From Sphingobacteriales bacterium (GTDB lineage Bacteria > Bacteroidota > Bacteroidia > Chitinophagales > UBA2359): a DNA stretch of 64,000 nucleotides. Position numbers and translations under genes: made by a program. Location: NCBI GenBank assembly GCA_016711285.1, contig JADJTG010000010.1:124001-188000 (forward strand), given 5' to 3'. Within the stretch, counting starts at the first letter, position 1. Every line of letters starts with the position of its first letter. Of this stretch, positions 53,043 through 62,225 are shown piece by piece. The notes under the pieces were generated by a model. It worked only from the letters and a program-made list of their open reading frames with translations, did no database searches and was not told where the DNA came from.

Positions 53043-54080
53043 ATGAAACATCATTTTTCAAAAAAAATATTACTCACCGGTGCTTGTGGCTATATTGGCT
53101 CGCATACTTTGGTGGATCTATTTGAAAACGGCTTTGATGTAATTTCTATTGACAATCTCAGCAGAGGTTATATGCAATTACTCAAAGGTGTGGAAAAAAT
53201 TACGGAGAAATCGGTGCAAAACTATGCCATTGACCTTTGCGATGCCGCCGCCCTGCACGATTTTTTCGACACACACCCCGATATTAGCGGTATTATCCAC
53301 TTTGCTGCCTACAAATCGGTCAATGAGTCGGTGCGCGAACCGCTATTATATTATCACAATAATATCGCTTCTTTAGTCAATTTGCTCCAAGAAGTACAAC
53401 AACGCCAAATACCGCATTTTATATTTTCGTCTTCCTGCTCGGTGTATGGCAATGTGAAGCATCTGCCTGTTACCGAAAATACACCCCTGCCCACCGCCGA
53501 ATCGCCGTATGGCTTCTCCAAACAAATTGGGGAAACAATGATTCGGGATATGGCGCAGGTGTGTCCGCAGCAGCAATTTGTGTTGTTGCGCTATTTCAAT
53601 CCGGTTGGTGCACACCCTTCGGCAATTATTGGTGAAATTCCGCACGGAACACCCGAAAACCTCGTTCCTTATATCACTCAAACCGCTATTGGCAAGCGCG
53701 AACAGCTCACCGTTTATGGCAACGACTACCCTACCCGCGATGGCTCTTGTATCCGCGATTATATCCACGTCTGCGATATAGCTTCGGCACATACCAAAGC
53801 CTTACAATATTTAATGGATAAAAAAAATACCGGCAACTGTGAAGTATTTAATTTGGGCAGCGGCGAAGGTGTGTCGGTATTGGAATTGATACAGGCCTTT
53901 GAACAAAGCACCGGAAAAGCCCTCAACTATCGCATTGGCGCACGCCGTGCCGGTGATGTGGTAGCCGTGTATGCCGACAATACACTGGCAAAAGAAAAAT
54001 TAGGCTGGATACCTCAATATGGCGTGGCAGATATGATGCAATCCGCTTGGAAATGGGAGCAGTATTGTGCCAATATGTAG
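53043..54080 (+). CDS. galE: UDP-glucose 4-epimerase
   Basis: 345 residues, the usual length. Interconverts UDP-glucose and UDP-galactose (or the HexNAc forms). Motifs: ILLTGACGYIGSHTLVDLFE, VISIDNLSRGYMQLL, IIHFAAYKSVNESVREPLLY, HFIFSSSCSVYGN, ESPYGFSKQIGETMIRDMAQ, LRYFNPVGAHPSAIIGE, RDGSCIRDYIHVCDIASAHT and FNLGSGEGVSVLELIQAFEQ. Last gene of the locus; it should supply UDP-galactose for the glycan. A terminator follows. Confidence 0.95.
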   Translation: MKHHFSKKILLTGACGYIGSHTLVDLFENGFDVISIDNLSRGYMQLLKGVEKITEKSVQNYAIDLCDAAALHDFFDTHPDISGIIHFAAYKSVNESVREPLLYYHNNIASLVNLLQEVQQRQIPHFIFSSSCSVYGNVKHLPVTENTPLPTAESPYGFSKQIGETMIRDMAQVCPQQQFVLLRYFNPVGAHPSAIIGEIPHGTPENLVPYITQTAIGKREQLTVYGNDYPTRDGSCIRDYIHVCDIASAHTKALQYLMDKKNTGNCEVFNLGSGEGVSVLELIQAFEQSTGKALNYRIGARRAGDVVAVYADNTLAKEKLGWIPQYGVADMMQSAWKWEQYCANM

Positions 54081-54110
54081 CTCAAAAATTACATATAATT
54101 ATAAAAAATC

Positions 54111-54150
54111 CAAAAGGTGCAAAAGTAGCTTTTTACTTTTGCACCTTTTG
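54111..54150. terminator. Bidirectional terminator
   Basis: CAAAAGGTGCAAAAGTA and TACTTTTGCACCTTTTG form a 17-bp perfect stem with a 6-nt loop between the convergent galE and GH31 genes. Confidence 0.85.
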
Positions 54151-54168
54151 ATATCACCTTATTAGGTT

Positions 54169-56565
54169 TTATTCACTAATTAAAAGTGAAGAAAAATCGC
54201 TTTTTACTACCAATACCCATACCGATTTTCCATCTATTTTTGTACTGCTCACAGCTATCGTTTCACCATCTGCCTGACAGGTTTTAGGTGTAAAAGGTAA
54301 ACCGTGTAAGGCTATTTTATAATTTTTGTACGAAGTATTAAAGTTACCCTCTGTTTGTTGTTGTATTTGTAAAGTAGCTACTTCACCTTTTACACGGAAA
54401 GTTTTTACTTGACAAGCACCCTCGCGATAAGCATAGCCATCGCCTGCATCTTCGTACAATTGCGAGCTTATCTCCTGTTCGCTGAAATAAACATGCAATG
54501 CCAAATCCTTCAATTCTTTTTCGCCGACATATTGCTGCACCGGATAAAAAGGTATCACTGCTCCTTCGCGCACATAGAGTGGTGTTTTATCCAAAGGCGC
54601 ATCTGCCCACACTTCCGCACCGCCGTTAAATACTTCATCAGTCCAATAATAATACCATTTATTTTCTGGCAAATATACCCAGCGTCCGTTAGCCCCTTCG
54701 TTGGTAATGGGACACAACAACAAATGATCGCCGCAGGTAAACTCCATCATACGATGATAAGTATCTATATCTTTTTGTACTACAAAAGCAAGCGGACGCA
54801 ACATGGGTGTGCCTTTGCTTACATATTGCCAAAAAGTAGTATATAAATAAGGCAGTAATTGATAACGCAGTTCTATAAATTTTTTGGCAATTTGCGTCAC
54901 TTCGTCTGTAAAGCTCCAAGGCTCTTGGTCGCCGTGGTCGCCGCTGGAATGGGTGCGGCAAAAAGGGTGAAAAACGCCCAATTGTATCCAGCGAGCGTAG
55001 AGTTCGGGGGTGGGCTGCTCAATAAAACCACCTATATCGGTGCCAATGAACGACATACCCGAAATGCTCATACGCTGACATTGTATGTTGGCAAGCCACA
55101 AATGTTCCCAAGTTGCTTTATTGTCGCCTGTCCAAGCACAAGTAAAACGTTGCGCTCCGGCATAGCAGGAGCGTGTAATCACAAAGGGGCGGCGGTCGGG
55201 AGCAAAGCGTTTTACGCCTTCGTAAGTTGCGCGCGCCATTTGCATACCATATACATTATGCGCTTTGCGATGGCTGCAAGGGTGTCCGTCATAATCGTGG
55301 CGCACGTCGTCAGGAAAAGTTTTGATAGTTTCGTCCATCAAAGCGGGTTCGTTCATATCATTCCATACCCCACTCACACCATTTTCGGCTATTAATCCTT
55401 TAAACAAGCCCGCCCACCATTCGCGCACGGCGGGTCGTGTAAAATCAGGAAAATAGCAAGAGCCGGGCCATACTACACCTTTCATATATTCGCCATCGGC
55501 GCGGCGGCAGAAATAATCATTTTCGAGTCCTTCCTGAAACACCGAATAATTAGGGTCGGTTTTGATGCCCGGGTCAATAATTACTACCGTTTTAAAACCA
55601 TCTTGCGACAAATCCCGAATCATCTTGTCGGGCTGTGGAAATTTATCCGAATCCCAAGTAAAACAGCGAAAACCGTCCATATAATCAATATCCAAATAAA
55701 GCGCATCGCAGGGAATTTTGCGCTTGCGGAAGCCTTCGGCAATTTCGCGCACTTTGCTTTCGGGATAATAACTCCACTTGCATTGATGGTAGCCCAAAGC
55801 CCATAGCGGCGGCAGTTCGGGACGACCGGTGAGGTCGGTGTATTGTTCGGCTACTTCGGTGAGCGTAGGTCCATAAATAACATAATAATTCATTTCGCCG
55901 CCTACCGCACTGAATTTGGTGATATTTTGTGTTTCTTTACCAAAATCAAAATAAGAACGAAAGGAATTATCAAAAAACACACCGTAGGCTACTTTTTGAT
56001 GCAAGCCGAAATAAAAAGGTATATTTTTATACAGCGGGTCGCTGTCTTTTTCAAATCCATATACATCGCTGCCCCAAAGCTCGGCGCGATGATTGCGCAG
56101 GGTGGTACGGAAAGTTTTATCGCCCAAACCATAAAAAAATTCGCCGCCGAAGAGCTGTTTGCTCATACTCACGGTTTTGCCGCCGCCGTGCGGCAGTTCT
56201 TCCCACGAAAATCCGGTTTCGTCTTCACAAATCACCTGCCCCGAACGATTGAGCAGGCGCACTTTCATTCCTTGTTTTTGTACCAAACAAATTACTCTGC
56301 CGGTAGTAATACGATAATGCTCATCTTTATCCTTAAATTCTATTTCGCAGGGAATTTGCTGAAATTCGGGATTGAGGGCATAAGAAAAATCTTTTAAATA
56401 AAGACCATCTGTGGAATAGCGAAAACGCAAAATGCGCGGTGTCAGCACTTCTATCAGGAGCGCAACGCCATTGGCGGTTTGAAATAAAAATTGATTGTCT
56501 GCGTGGTGTAATTCACCTTTTACTACTACATCCGGCGTAAGTGTGCGTTGTTCTGTTGCTGCCAT
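54169..56565 (-). CDS. GH31 alpha-glucosidase
   Basis: 798 residues from the ATG at 56565; an upstream extension of 19 codons is open but hydrophobic and without a family match. Family 31: PLWALGYHQCKWSYYPESKV, LYLDIDYMDGFRCFTWDSDK, nucleophile Asp in GVWNDMNEPALMD, acid/base Asp in AWTGDNKATWEHLWL, IGTDIGGF, FHPFCRTHSSGDHGDQEPWS and the C-terminal beta domain. No signal peptide from this start, so it is probably cytoplasmic. It releases alpha-linked glucose or related sugars from oligosaccharides. A -7-like element (TAGCTTTG on the minus strand, 56605-56598) sits about 33 bases upstream. Confidence 0.92.
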   Translation of the reverse strand: MAATEQRTLTPDVVVKGELHHADNQFLFQTANGVALLIEVLTPRILRFRYSTDGLYLKDFSYALNPEFQQIPCEIEFKDKDEHYRITTGRVICLVQKQGMKVRLLNRSGQVICEDETGFSWEELPHGGGKTVSMSKQLFGGEFFYGLGDKTFRTTLRNHRAELWGSDVYGFEKDSDPLYKNIPFYFGLHQKVAYGVFFDNSFRSYFDFGKETQNITKFSAVGGEMNYYVIYGPTLTEVAEQYTDLTGRPELPPLWALGYHQCKWSYYPESKVREIAEGFRKRKIPCDALYLDIDYMDGFRCFTWDSDKFPQPDKMIRDLSQDGFKTVVIIDPGIKTDPNYSVFQEGLENDYFCRRADGEYMKGVVWPGSCYFPDFTRPAVREWWAGLFKGLIAENGVSGVWNDMNEPALMDETIKTFPDDVRHDYDGHPCSHRKAHNVYGMQMARATYEGVKRFAPDRRPFVITRSCYAGAQRFTCAWTGDNKATWEHLWLANIQCQRMSISGMSFIGTDIGGFIEQPTPELYARWIQLGVFHPFCRTHSSGDHGDQEPWSFTDEVTQIAKKFIELRYQLLPYLYTTFWQYVSKGTPMLRPLAFVVQKDIDTYHRMMEFTCGDHLLLCPITNEGANGRWVYLPENKWYYYWTDEVFNGGAEVWADAPLDKTPLYVREGAVIPFYPVQQYVGEKELKDLALHVYFSEQEISSQLYEDAGDGYAYREGACQVKTFRVKGEVATLQIQQQTEGNFNTSYKNYKIALHGLPFTPKTCQADGETIAVSSTKIDGKSVWVLVVKSDFSSLLISE

Positions 56566-56781
56566 ACAGAAATATAATATTGTTTTTTTAAAAGTCGCAA
56601 AGCTAAAAAATATTCCTAACACTTAGCCTATTTGTATCAAAGCTGCTCAAAGTTTATCAACAACGTTTGGATGAGAAAAAGATTTTTAGCCTTATTTTTG
56701 ACAGATGTAGTATGTTTTTTCAAATTTTTATTATTTTTCACAAAAATATCACAGCATCATTTACTCTTATTTCTTTTTTTT

Positions 56782-58764
56782 ATGACAACAACACTACTTT
56801 CCTTATTTCGTTATACTTGGATAGTTTATGTATTAATGCTCGGTGCTATAACTATACAAGCTCAACAAATATCGCAGTTTGGCGGCAACCGAACGCCCAA
56901 CGCTGCATTTAAAACTTTTGAAGAAGATTTAGCTCCTTTTTATCACGGTGTGGCTTCGGGCGACCCCACCGCTCACAGCATTATTTTGTGGACGCGCGTA
57001 ACGCCTCCCGACCTCAACACTGAATCCATAGATGTATTTTGGCAAATAGCCCGAGATACTGCTTTTTCCCAAATTGTGCAAGAAGGCAGCAGCAGCGCAA
57101 TAGCTTCCAAAGATTTTACGGTGAATGTAAAAGTAGATAATTTAGACGCGGGAACGGTGTATTATTATGGTTTTTACGCTTTGGGAAAAACCTCTATCGT
57201 AGGACGCACGCGCACCGCCCCTACCGACAGCGAGCATTTGAGATTTGCGGTGGTATCGTGTAGCAATTATCAGCACGGCTATTTCAATTCTTATGCCCGC
57301 ATTGCCGAGCGCAATGATTTAGATGCCGTTATTCATTTGGGCGATTATATTTATGAATATGGTGCTGATACGGCTGATGCAAGATTAGGGCTTTTGCCTG
57401 ACGAAGAAATTTTGGAACTCGCCGATTACCGCACACGCCATTCTTTTTATAAACTCGACCCCGATTTGCGCCGCCTCCACCAAATGCACCCCATTATTGC
57501 GGTGTGGGACGACCACGAAGTTGCCAACGATGCCTATAAAGACGGAGCCGAAAATCATACACCTGCCACTGAAGGAGACTACCACGAACGCAAAAGTGCC
57601 GCCCAACAAGCCTATATGGAGTGGATGCCGATGGATACTGACGGCAGCGACAACAGCAAAATTTACCGAAAACTCTCTTACGGAAATCTGGCAGATTTGA
57701 TTATGCTCGACACCCGCCACTATGCCCGCGACAAGCAAATAGAGAGTTTGGAAGACAGCACTTTCCACAGCGATACACGCACCATGCTGGGAGATGTACA
57801 GAAAGAATGGCTCAAAACTGAACTTTCCAATTCTACCGCTAAATGGAAACTCATCGGAAACCAAATTTTATTTGCGCCCCTCATTATAGAACCTCTGATT
57901 GTGCTTAATGCCAGTGCGCTCTCTATTTTGCGCGATATTTGGGAAGGCTACCCCAATGAGCGCAACGAACTTGTACAATTTATCAGCGATAACGAAATGG
58001 ATAATATTGTTTTTCTGACCGGTGATATTCACGCTACTTTTGCCTTTGACGTAACCCCTTATCCGGGTACGGATACCACGCTTTATAATCCCAATACCGG
58101 ACTCAATTCAGTAGCCGTAGAATTTGTAACCACCAGTATCAGCAGCGACGGATTCAATGAATATGTAGGTGACGCTTCGGCGACCTTCTTAGAAAATATC
58201 CTCAAAAATATCAATAAGCAAATACGCTTGAGCAACTTTTTTGAACACGGATATTTTGTTTTAGATGTAACCGAAGATAAAACGCAAGCCGATTGGTTTT
58301 TTGATAGCAACCGCTTAGTACCCAACAACACTGAAAATTTCTTCAAAGCCTGCTATACCCTCGCAGGTGAAAATCATATTCGTATCAGCGACCAACCCAG
58401 CACAGGCAAAAGCACTTTGGACATCGTGCCTCCTGCGGTTACACGCCCGCCTTTTGATTTTGTAGGCATACACGATGCTACTTTATACCAAAACAGTGGT
58501 TCTCAGTTGGTTTTGTTGCATTTATTACCCAATCCTGCCACCGACTTTATACAAATCGGCTACGCACTCAACGAAGCTACTACTGTATCAGTGAATTTAG
58601 TAGCTGCCAATGGTACTATCCACTCCTTAGCTACTGCTCAAACACAATCAAAGGGATTATACAGTCGTATATTTGATGTAAGCCAATTGCCCACTGGTGC
58701 TTATACTTTATTGATAAGCAGCCAACGAGGTAATATTGCTACACAATTGCAAATCGTACATTAA
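56782..58764 (+). CDS. PhoD-like alkaline phosphatase with T9SS sorting domain
   Basis: 660 residues from the ATG at 56782, which starts a signal peptide (ends AITIQAQ); earlier in-frame starts add an implausible hydrophobic leader. PhoD family: FYHGVASGDPTAHSIILWTR, AVVSCSNYQHGYFNSY, AVIHLGDYIYEYGAD, PIIAVWDDHEVANDAYKDGA, LIMLDTRHYARDKQIES, NIVFLTGDIHATFAFDVTPY, which carry the Fe/Ca ligands. The last ~90 residues are a T9SS type A tail (LLPNPATDFIQIGYALN ... TGAYTLLISS). Its job is to release phosphate from esters at the cell surface. Divergent from the GH31 gene. Confidence 0.92.
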   Translation: MTTTLLSLFRYTWIVYVLMLGAITIQAQQISQFGGNRTPNAAFKTFEEDLAPFYHGVASGDPTAHSIILWTRVTPPDLNTESIDVFWQIARDTAFSQIVQEGSSSAIASKDFTVNVKVDNLDAGTVYYYGFYALGKTSIVGRTRTAPTDSEHLRFAVVSCSNYQHGYFNSYARIAERNDLDAVIHLGDYIYEYGADTADARLGLLPDEEILELADYRTRHSFYKLDPDLRRLHQMHPIIAVWDDHEVANDAYKDGAENHTPATEGDYHERKSAAQQAYMEWMPMDTDGSDNSKIYRKLSYGNLADLIMLDTRHYARDKQIESLEDSTFHSDTRTMLGDVQKEWLKTELSNSTAKWKLIGNQILFAPLIIEPLIVLNASALSILRDIWEGYPNERNELVQFISDNEMDNIVFLTGDIHATFAFDVTPYPGTDTTLYNPNTGLNSVAVEFVTTSISSDGFNEYVGDASATFLENILKNINKQIRLSNFFEHGYFVLDVTEDKTQADWFFDSNRLVPNNTENFFKACYTLAGENHIRISDQPSTGKSTLDIVPPAVTRPPFDFVGIHDATLYQNSGSQLVLLHLLPNPATDFIQIGYALNEATTVSVNLVAANGTIHSLATAQTQSKGLYSRIFDVSQLPTGAYTLLISSQRGNIATQLQIVH

Positions 58765-59126
58765 GCATATATTTGTTACAAAAAAACTACATTATATTTT
58801 CAATAACCGCAATTAAATATACATAAATAATAATATTAAGATGTTTTTTTTATAAAAAAAGTATTTGTATATTATTTTGTACATTTATACCAAAATTGGC
58901 ATAATTTTAGTTGTGTGTCACTTATAAAGTCGCTAAAAATAGTCGCCAAGCTAATGTGCAACTTTTGTTAAAATATTGTCCTTATTACGGGTTGTTCGCT
59001 GTTATGCGTCATTTAAGCCTGCTTTGCTGGTCATTATTATTGATAAAAATCGCTGCTCCATTTTGCTTCAGTTGCTTTTTGCGGTTTATCCATTTATTTT
59101 TTATAAGCTAAAAATTAATTTCGCTG
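58765..59126. other. Intergenic region, 362 bp
   Basis: AT-rich leader before the NtrC-type regulator. No confident promoter: TTGGCATAATTTTAG near 58895 resembles a sigma-54 -24 element but has no -12 GC. A 66-codon open frame at 58911-59111 has no Bacteroidota-like features. No gene is called. Confidence 0.4.
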
Positions 59127-60500
59127 ATGGCAAAGGTTTTAATTGTAGATGACGAAAAAGGAATCCGCAGAACACTGCGGGAAATTTTGGAGTATGAGGG
59201 GTATTCGGTTGATGAAGCCGAAGATGGTGTAGATGGCTTGAATTGTATTAAAATGAACCGCTACGATTTGGTGTTTTTGGATATAAAAATGCCGAAATTA
59301 GATGGTATGGAGGTATTGGCTCAGGCTTTAGAGTTTAATCCAGAACTGCCGATAATCATTATATCGGGGCACGGCACGATGGAAACTGCCGTAGAAGCGG
59401 TACGAAATGGTGCTTTTGACTATATCTCAAAGCCACCCGATTTGAATCGTCTTTTGATTACCGTGCGCAATGCTTTGGATAAATCCACTTTGCTATCGGA
59501 AACCAAAACCCTGAAACGCCGTGCCAACAAAACACGCGAAATTATCGGTACATCAACAGCCATCAAAAAAATAAAAGAAACCATTGAACGCATTGCTCCC
59601 ACCGATGCCCGCGTATTGATTACGGGCAGCAACGGAACAGGCAAAGAGTTGGTGGCGCGGTGGATACACGAAAAAAGCAACCGCACCGATGGCCCGATGA
59701 TTGAAGTAAACTGCGCCGCTATTCCTTCGGAACTCATCGAAAGCGAACTCTTTGGACACGAAAAAGGGGCTTTTACTTCTGCTATCAAGCAGCGTATCGG
59801 AAAATTTGAACTCGCCAACGGCGGCACACTCTTTTTGGACGAAGTGGGCGATATGAGCCTCTCGGCGCAAGCCAAGGTGCTGCGAGCCTTACAAGAAAAT
59901 AAAATTACCCGCGTAGGCGGCGACCGCGAAATTCCGGTGAATGTGCGCATTGTGGCAGCTACCAACAAAAACCTGCTGGAACTCATCGCCGAACGCAAAT
60001 TCCGCGAAGACCTCTACCACCGTTTGGCAGTGATTTTGGTACATGTGCCTTCTTTAGACGACCGAAAAGAGGATATTCCCTTGATGGCAGAAATGTTTGT
60101 TGCTGAAATTTGTAACGACTACAACATGAAACCCAAACAAATTACAGCTGCCGCTTTGGAGGAGTTACAACGCTCTCATTGGTCGGGTAATGTGCGGGAG
60201 TTGCACAATGTTATTGAACGTTTGGTGATATTGAGCGACAAACAAATTACTGATAAAGATGTACGCTCTTATGTAATACCCAACACCTTTTCGCTCAACC
60301 AAAGCAACAGCGGCAATGGCGGTTTTGATTATGACCAGTTTGATAAATTTCAGGATTTTAAAGACTATGCCGAAAAGTTGTTCTTAGAGCATAAACTAGC
60401 AAAAAATGCTTGGAATGTATCCAAAACGGCAGAAGAAATAGATATACAACGCAGCCACCTCTACAATAAAATAGAGAAGTTCAATCTAAAAAGAAATTAA
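59127..60500 (+). CDS. NtrC-family sigma-54-dependent response regulator
   Basis: 457 residues. The receiver domain (1-120) has DDEKGIRRTL and phospho-acceptor Asp in LVFLDIKMPKLDGMEVL. The AAA+ domain has Walker A as ITGSNGTGKELVARW, the sigma-54 loop as GHEKGAFTSAIKQRIGKFEL (usual GAFTGA is GAFTSA), Walker B GGTLFLDEVGDM, and the sensor RFREDLYHRLAVILVHVPSL-type run. The C-terminus holds a Fis-like helix-turn-helix (AKNAWNVSKTAEEIDIQRSH). It should activate sigma-54 promoters when phosphorylated. No histidine kinase is adjacent, so it is an orphan regulator. Confidence 0.93.
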   Translation: MAKVLIVDDEKGIRRTLREILEYEGYSVDEAEDGVDGLNCIKMNRYDLVFLDIKMPKLDGMEVLAQALEFNPELPIIIISGHGTMETAVEAVRNGAFDYISKPPDLNRLLITVRNALDKSTLLSETKTLKRRANKTREIIGTSTAIKKIKETIERIAPTDARVLITGSNGTGKELVARWIHEKSNRTDGPMIEVNCAAIPSELIESELFGHEKGAFTSAIKQRIGKFELANGGTLFLDEVGDMSLSAQAKVLRALQENKITRVGGDREIPVNVRIVAATNKNLLELIAERKFREDLYHRLAVILVHVPSLDDRKEDIPLMAEMFVAEICNDYNMKPKQITAAALEELQRSHWSGNVRELHNVIERLVILSDKQITDKDVRSYVIPNTFSLNQSNSGNGGFDYDQFDKFQDFKDYAEKLFLEHKLAKNAWNVSKTAEEIDIQRSHLYNKIEKFNLKRN

Positions 60501-60702
60501 TATAAATTAACCAAACAAGTATTTTTTCTTATTCATTAATAATCAAAATATTAGCCTTTTGTTATTAAAGTAATACTATATAGAAAAACAAATAAAAAAA
60601 ATTGCTCTTTATATGTAACTAATTGGGAATGTTCCGTCAGAAGTGTTAAAAATTTGAGTCACTTATTTTATAATCCTTAACATTTTAAACAACAAACTTC
60701 TT

Positions 60703-61104
60703 ATGGGACTTATTCAGGAATACAAAGATTTTATTGCCAAGGGCAATGTAATTGATTTGGCAGTGGGTGTTGTCATCGGCGGTGCTTTCGGAAAGATTGT
60801 CGGCTCGGTAGTTGATGATTTGATTATGCCGCCTGTCGGTATGCTGTTGGGCAACGACTTTTCGGCGATGAAACTTACTTTAAAAAATGCTGTGATGGAG
60901 GGCGAAAAAATAATATCTCCCGAAATAGCCATTAAATATGGCAATTTTATCACTGTACTCATTCAGTTTTTGATTATCGCTTTTGTATTGTTTTTGGTGG
61001 TAAAAGCCTATAATAATATGAAAAAAGCAGAAGCTGCCGCACCTGCGCCACCGCCTGCCAGCGAAGTATTATTGACAGAAATCCGCGACTTACTGAAAAG
61101 ATAA
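60703..61104 (+). CDS. mscL: Large-conductance mechanosensitive channel
   Basis: 133 residues, typical of MscL: MGLIQEYKDFIAKGNVIDLA, VGVVIGGAFGKIVGSVVDDL, IMPPVGMLLGNDFSAMKL, a second helix NFITVLIQFLIIAFVLFLVV, and the cytoplasmic helix EVLLTEIRDLLKR. It opens under membrane tension and saves the cell from osmotic down-shock. Ala/Pro-rich linker before the last helix. Single gene with a terminator after it. Confidence 0.96.
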   Translation: MGLIQEYKDFIAKGNVIDLAVGVVIGGAFGKIVGSVVDDLIMPPVGMLLGNDFSAMKLTLKNAVMEGEKIISPEIAIKYGNFITVLIQFLIIAFVLFLVVKAYNNMKKAEAAAPAPPPASEVLLTEIRDLLKR

Positions 61105-61130
61105 TCACTTTTTTTAGTACATTTTAAAGT

Positions 61131-61168
61131 AAAACTCCGCAGAATATCTCAATTTTGCGGAGTTTTTT
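61131..61168 (+). terminator. Rho-independent terminator after mscL
   Basis: AAAACTCCGCA / TGCGGAGTTTTTTT hairpin. The in-frame TTG at 61155 upstream of holA lies in this hairpin, which argues against it as a start. Confidence 0.85.
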
Positions 61169-61178
61169 TGTTTGTTAT

Positions 61179-62195
61179 ATGATGACTTTTCGCGAAATAC
61201 AACGTGACCTGCAAGCCCGACACTATGCTCCGGTTTATTTTTTGGAGGGAGAAGAAAGCTATTTTATAGATACCATTAGCAATTTTATAGAAAATACCGC
61301 CTTGAGCGAGGCAGAGAAAGAATTTAATCAAATCATTTTTTATGGAAAAGATTGCGATGTGCAAATGCTCATTAACACCGCCAAACGCTACCCGATGATG
61401 GCAGAACGCCAAGTGGTCATTTTGAAAGAAGCCCAGCAAATGAACAGCATAGAGGCTCTTTTGTCTTATTTGTCGCAACCTTCGCCCAGTACCATTTTGG
61501 TTATTAATTATAAATTCAAAAATTTAGATAAGCGCAGCAAACTTTATAAAGCGTTAGACAACATTAAAAATATTGTATATTTTGATGCAAAAAAGATAAG
61601 CGACCGCGAAGTCCCCGACTGGATACAAGAACTCATTCAACAACAAGGCTTGCATATTGACAGTCGGCATTTGGCGTTATTAGCGGAGTATTTGGGCAAT
61701 AATTTGGCGAAAATAGAGAGCGAATTACAAAAATTATTTATCAACGTAGCGGCGGGCGACACTATCACGGCACAGCACATAGAAACCGCCATCGGTATCA
61801 GCCGCGAATACAATTTATTCGAACTCCAAAGAGCACTCGCCGAGCGCGACCTTAAAAAAACTTACCGCATTATGCGCTATTTTGCCGCCAATGCCAAAAA
61901 TTTTCCGCCTCAGCTCATCATCGGCAGCTTGTATAATTTTTTTAGTAAATTGTATATTTTTCACGCCCACGCCAACAAAGGCGATCAGGATTTGCAACAT
62001 TTGCTGGATTTGCGGGTGTCTTTTGCAGTGCGCGAATACCGACAGGCAGCACGGCATTTCAATTTGTCACAAACACGCAAAACGCTCGCACTACTCTTGC
62101 AATACGACCTCAAAAGCAAGGGCTACGAAAGCGATGCCCATTTTTTAAATGATGAAAATTTACTGTTGGAGCTTATCAATAAAATATTGAACTAA
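61179..62195 (+). CDS. holA: DNA polymerase III delta subunit
   Basis: 338 residues from the ATG at 61179 (the next codon is also ATG). Clamp-loader subunit that opens the sliding clamp during replication. Family marks: YFLEGEESYFIDTISNFIEN, NTAKRYPMMAERQVVILKEA, LVINYKFKNLDKRSKLYKAL, IVYFDAKKISDREVPDWIQE, LLAEYLGNNLAKIESELQKL, and GISREYNLFELQRALAERDL. Sequence drift is normal for this subunit. The upstream frame extends through the mscL terminator, so the start near 61179 is preferred. Tail to tail with lepB. Confidence 0.93.
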   Translation: MMTFREIQRDLQARHYAPVYFLEGEESYFIDTISNFIENTALSEAEKEFNQIIFYGKDCDVQMLINTAKRYPMMAERQVVILKEAQQMNSIEALLSYLSQPSPSTILVINYKFKNLDKRSKLYKALDNIKNIVYFDAKKISDREVPDWIQELIQQQGLHIDSRHLALLAEYLGNNLAKIESELQKLFINVAAGDTITAQHIETAIGISREYNLFELQRALAERDLKKTYRIMRYFAANAKNFPPQLIIGSLYNFFSKLYIFHAHANKGDQDLQHLLDLRVSFAVREYRQAARHFNLSQTRKTLALLLQYDLKSKGYESDAHFLNDENLLLELINKILN

Positions 62196-62225
62196 GCAGC
62201 AGTAGTAAAGCAGCTTCGTTTTTTT

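Noticed and set aside
58890..58912. Sigma-54 promoter before the NtrC-type regulator
   Set aside because: A TTGGCAT is present but the -12 GC element is missing at the required spacing.
58911..59111. A 66-codon plus-strand frame before the NtrC-type regulator
   Set aside because: Starts from a GTG or TTG-type codon, Cys/Leu-rich, no signal peptide or domain; more likely leader sequence.
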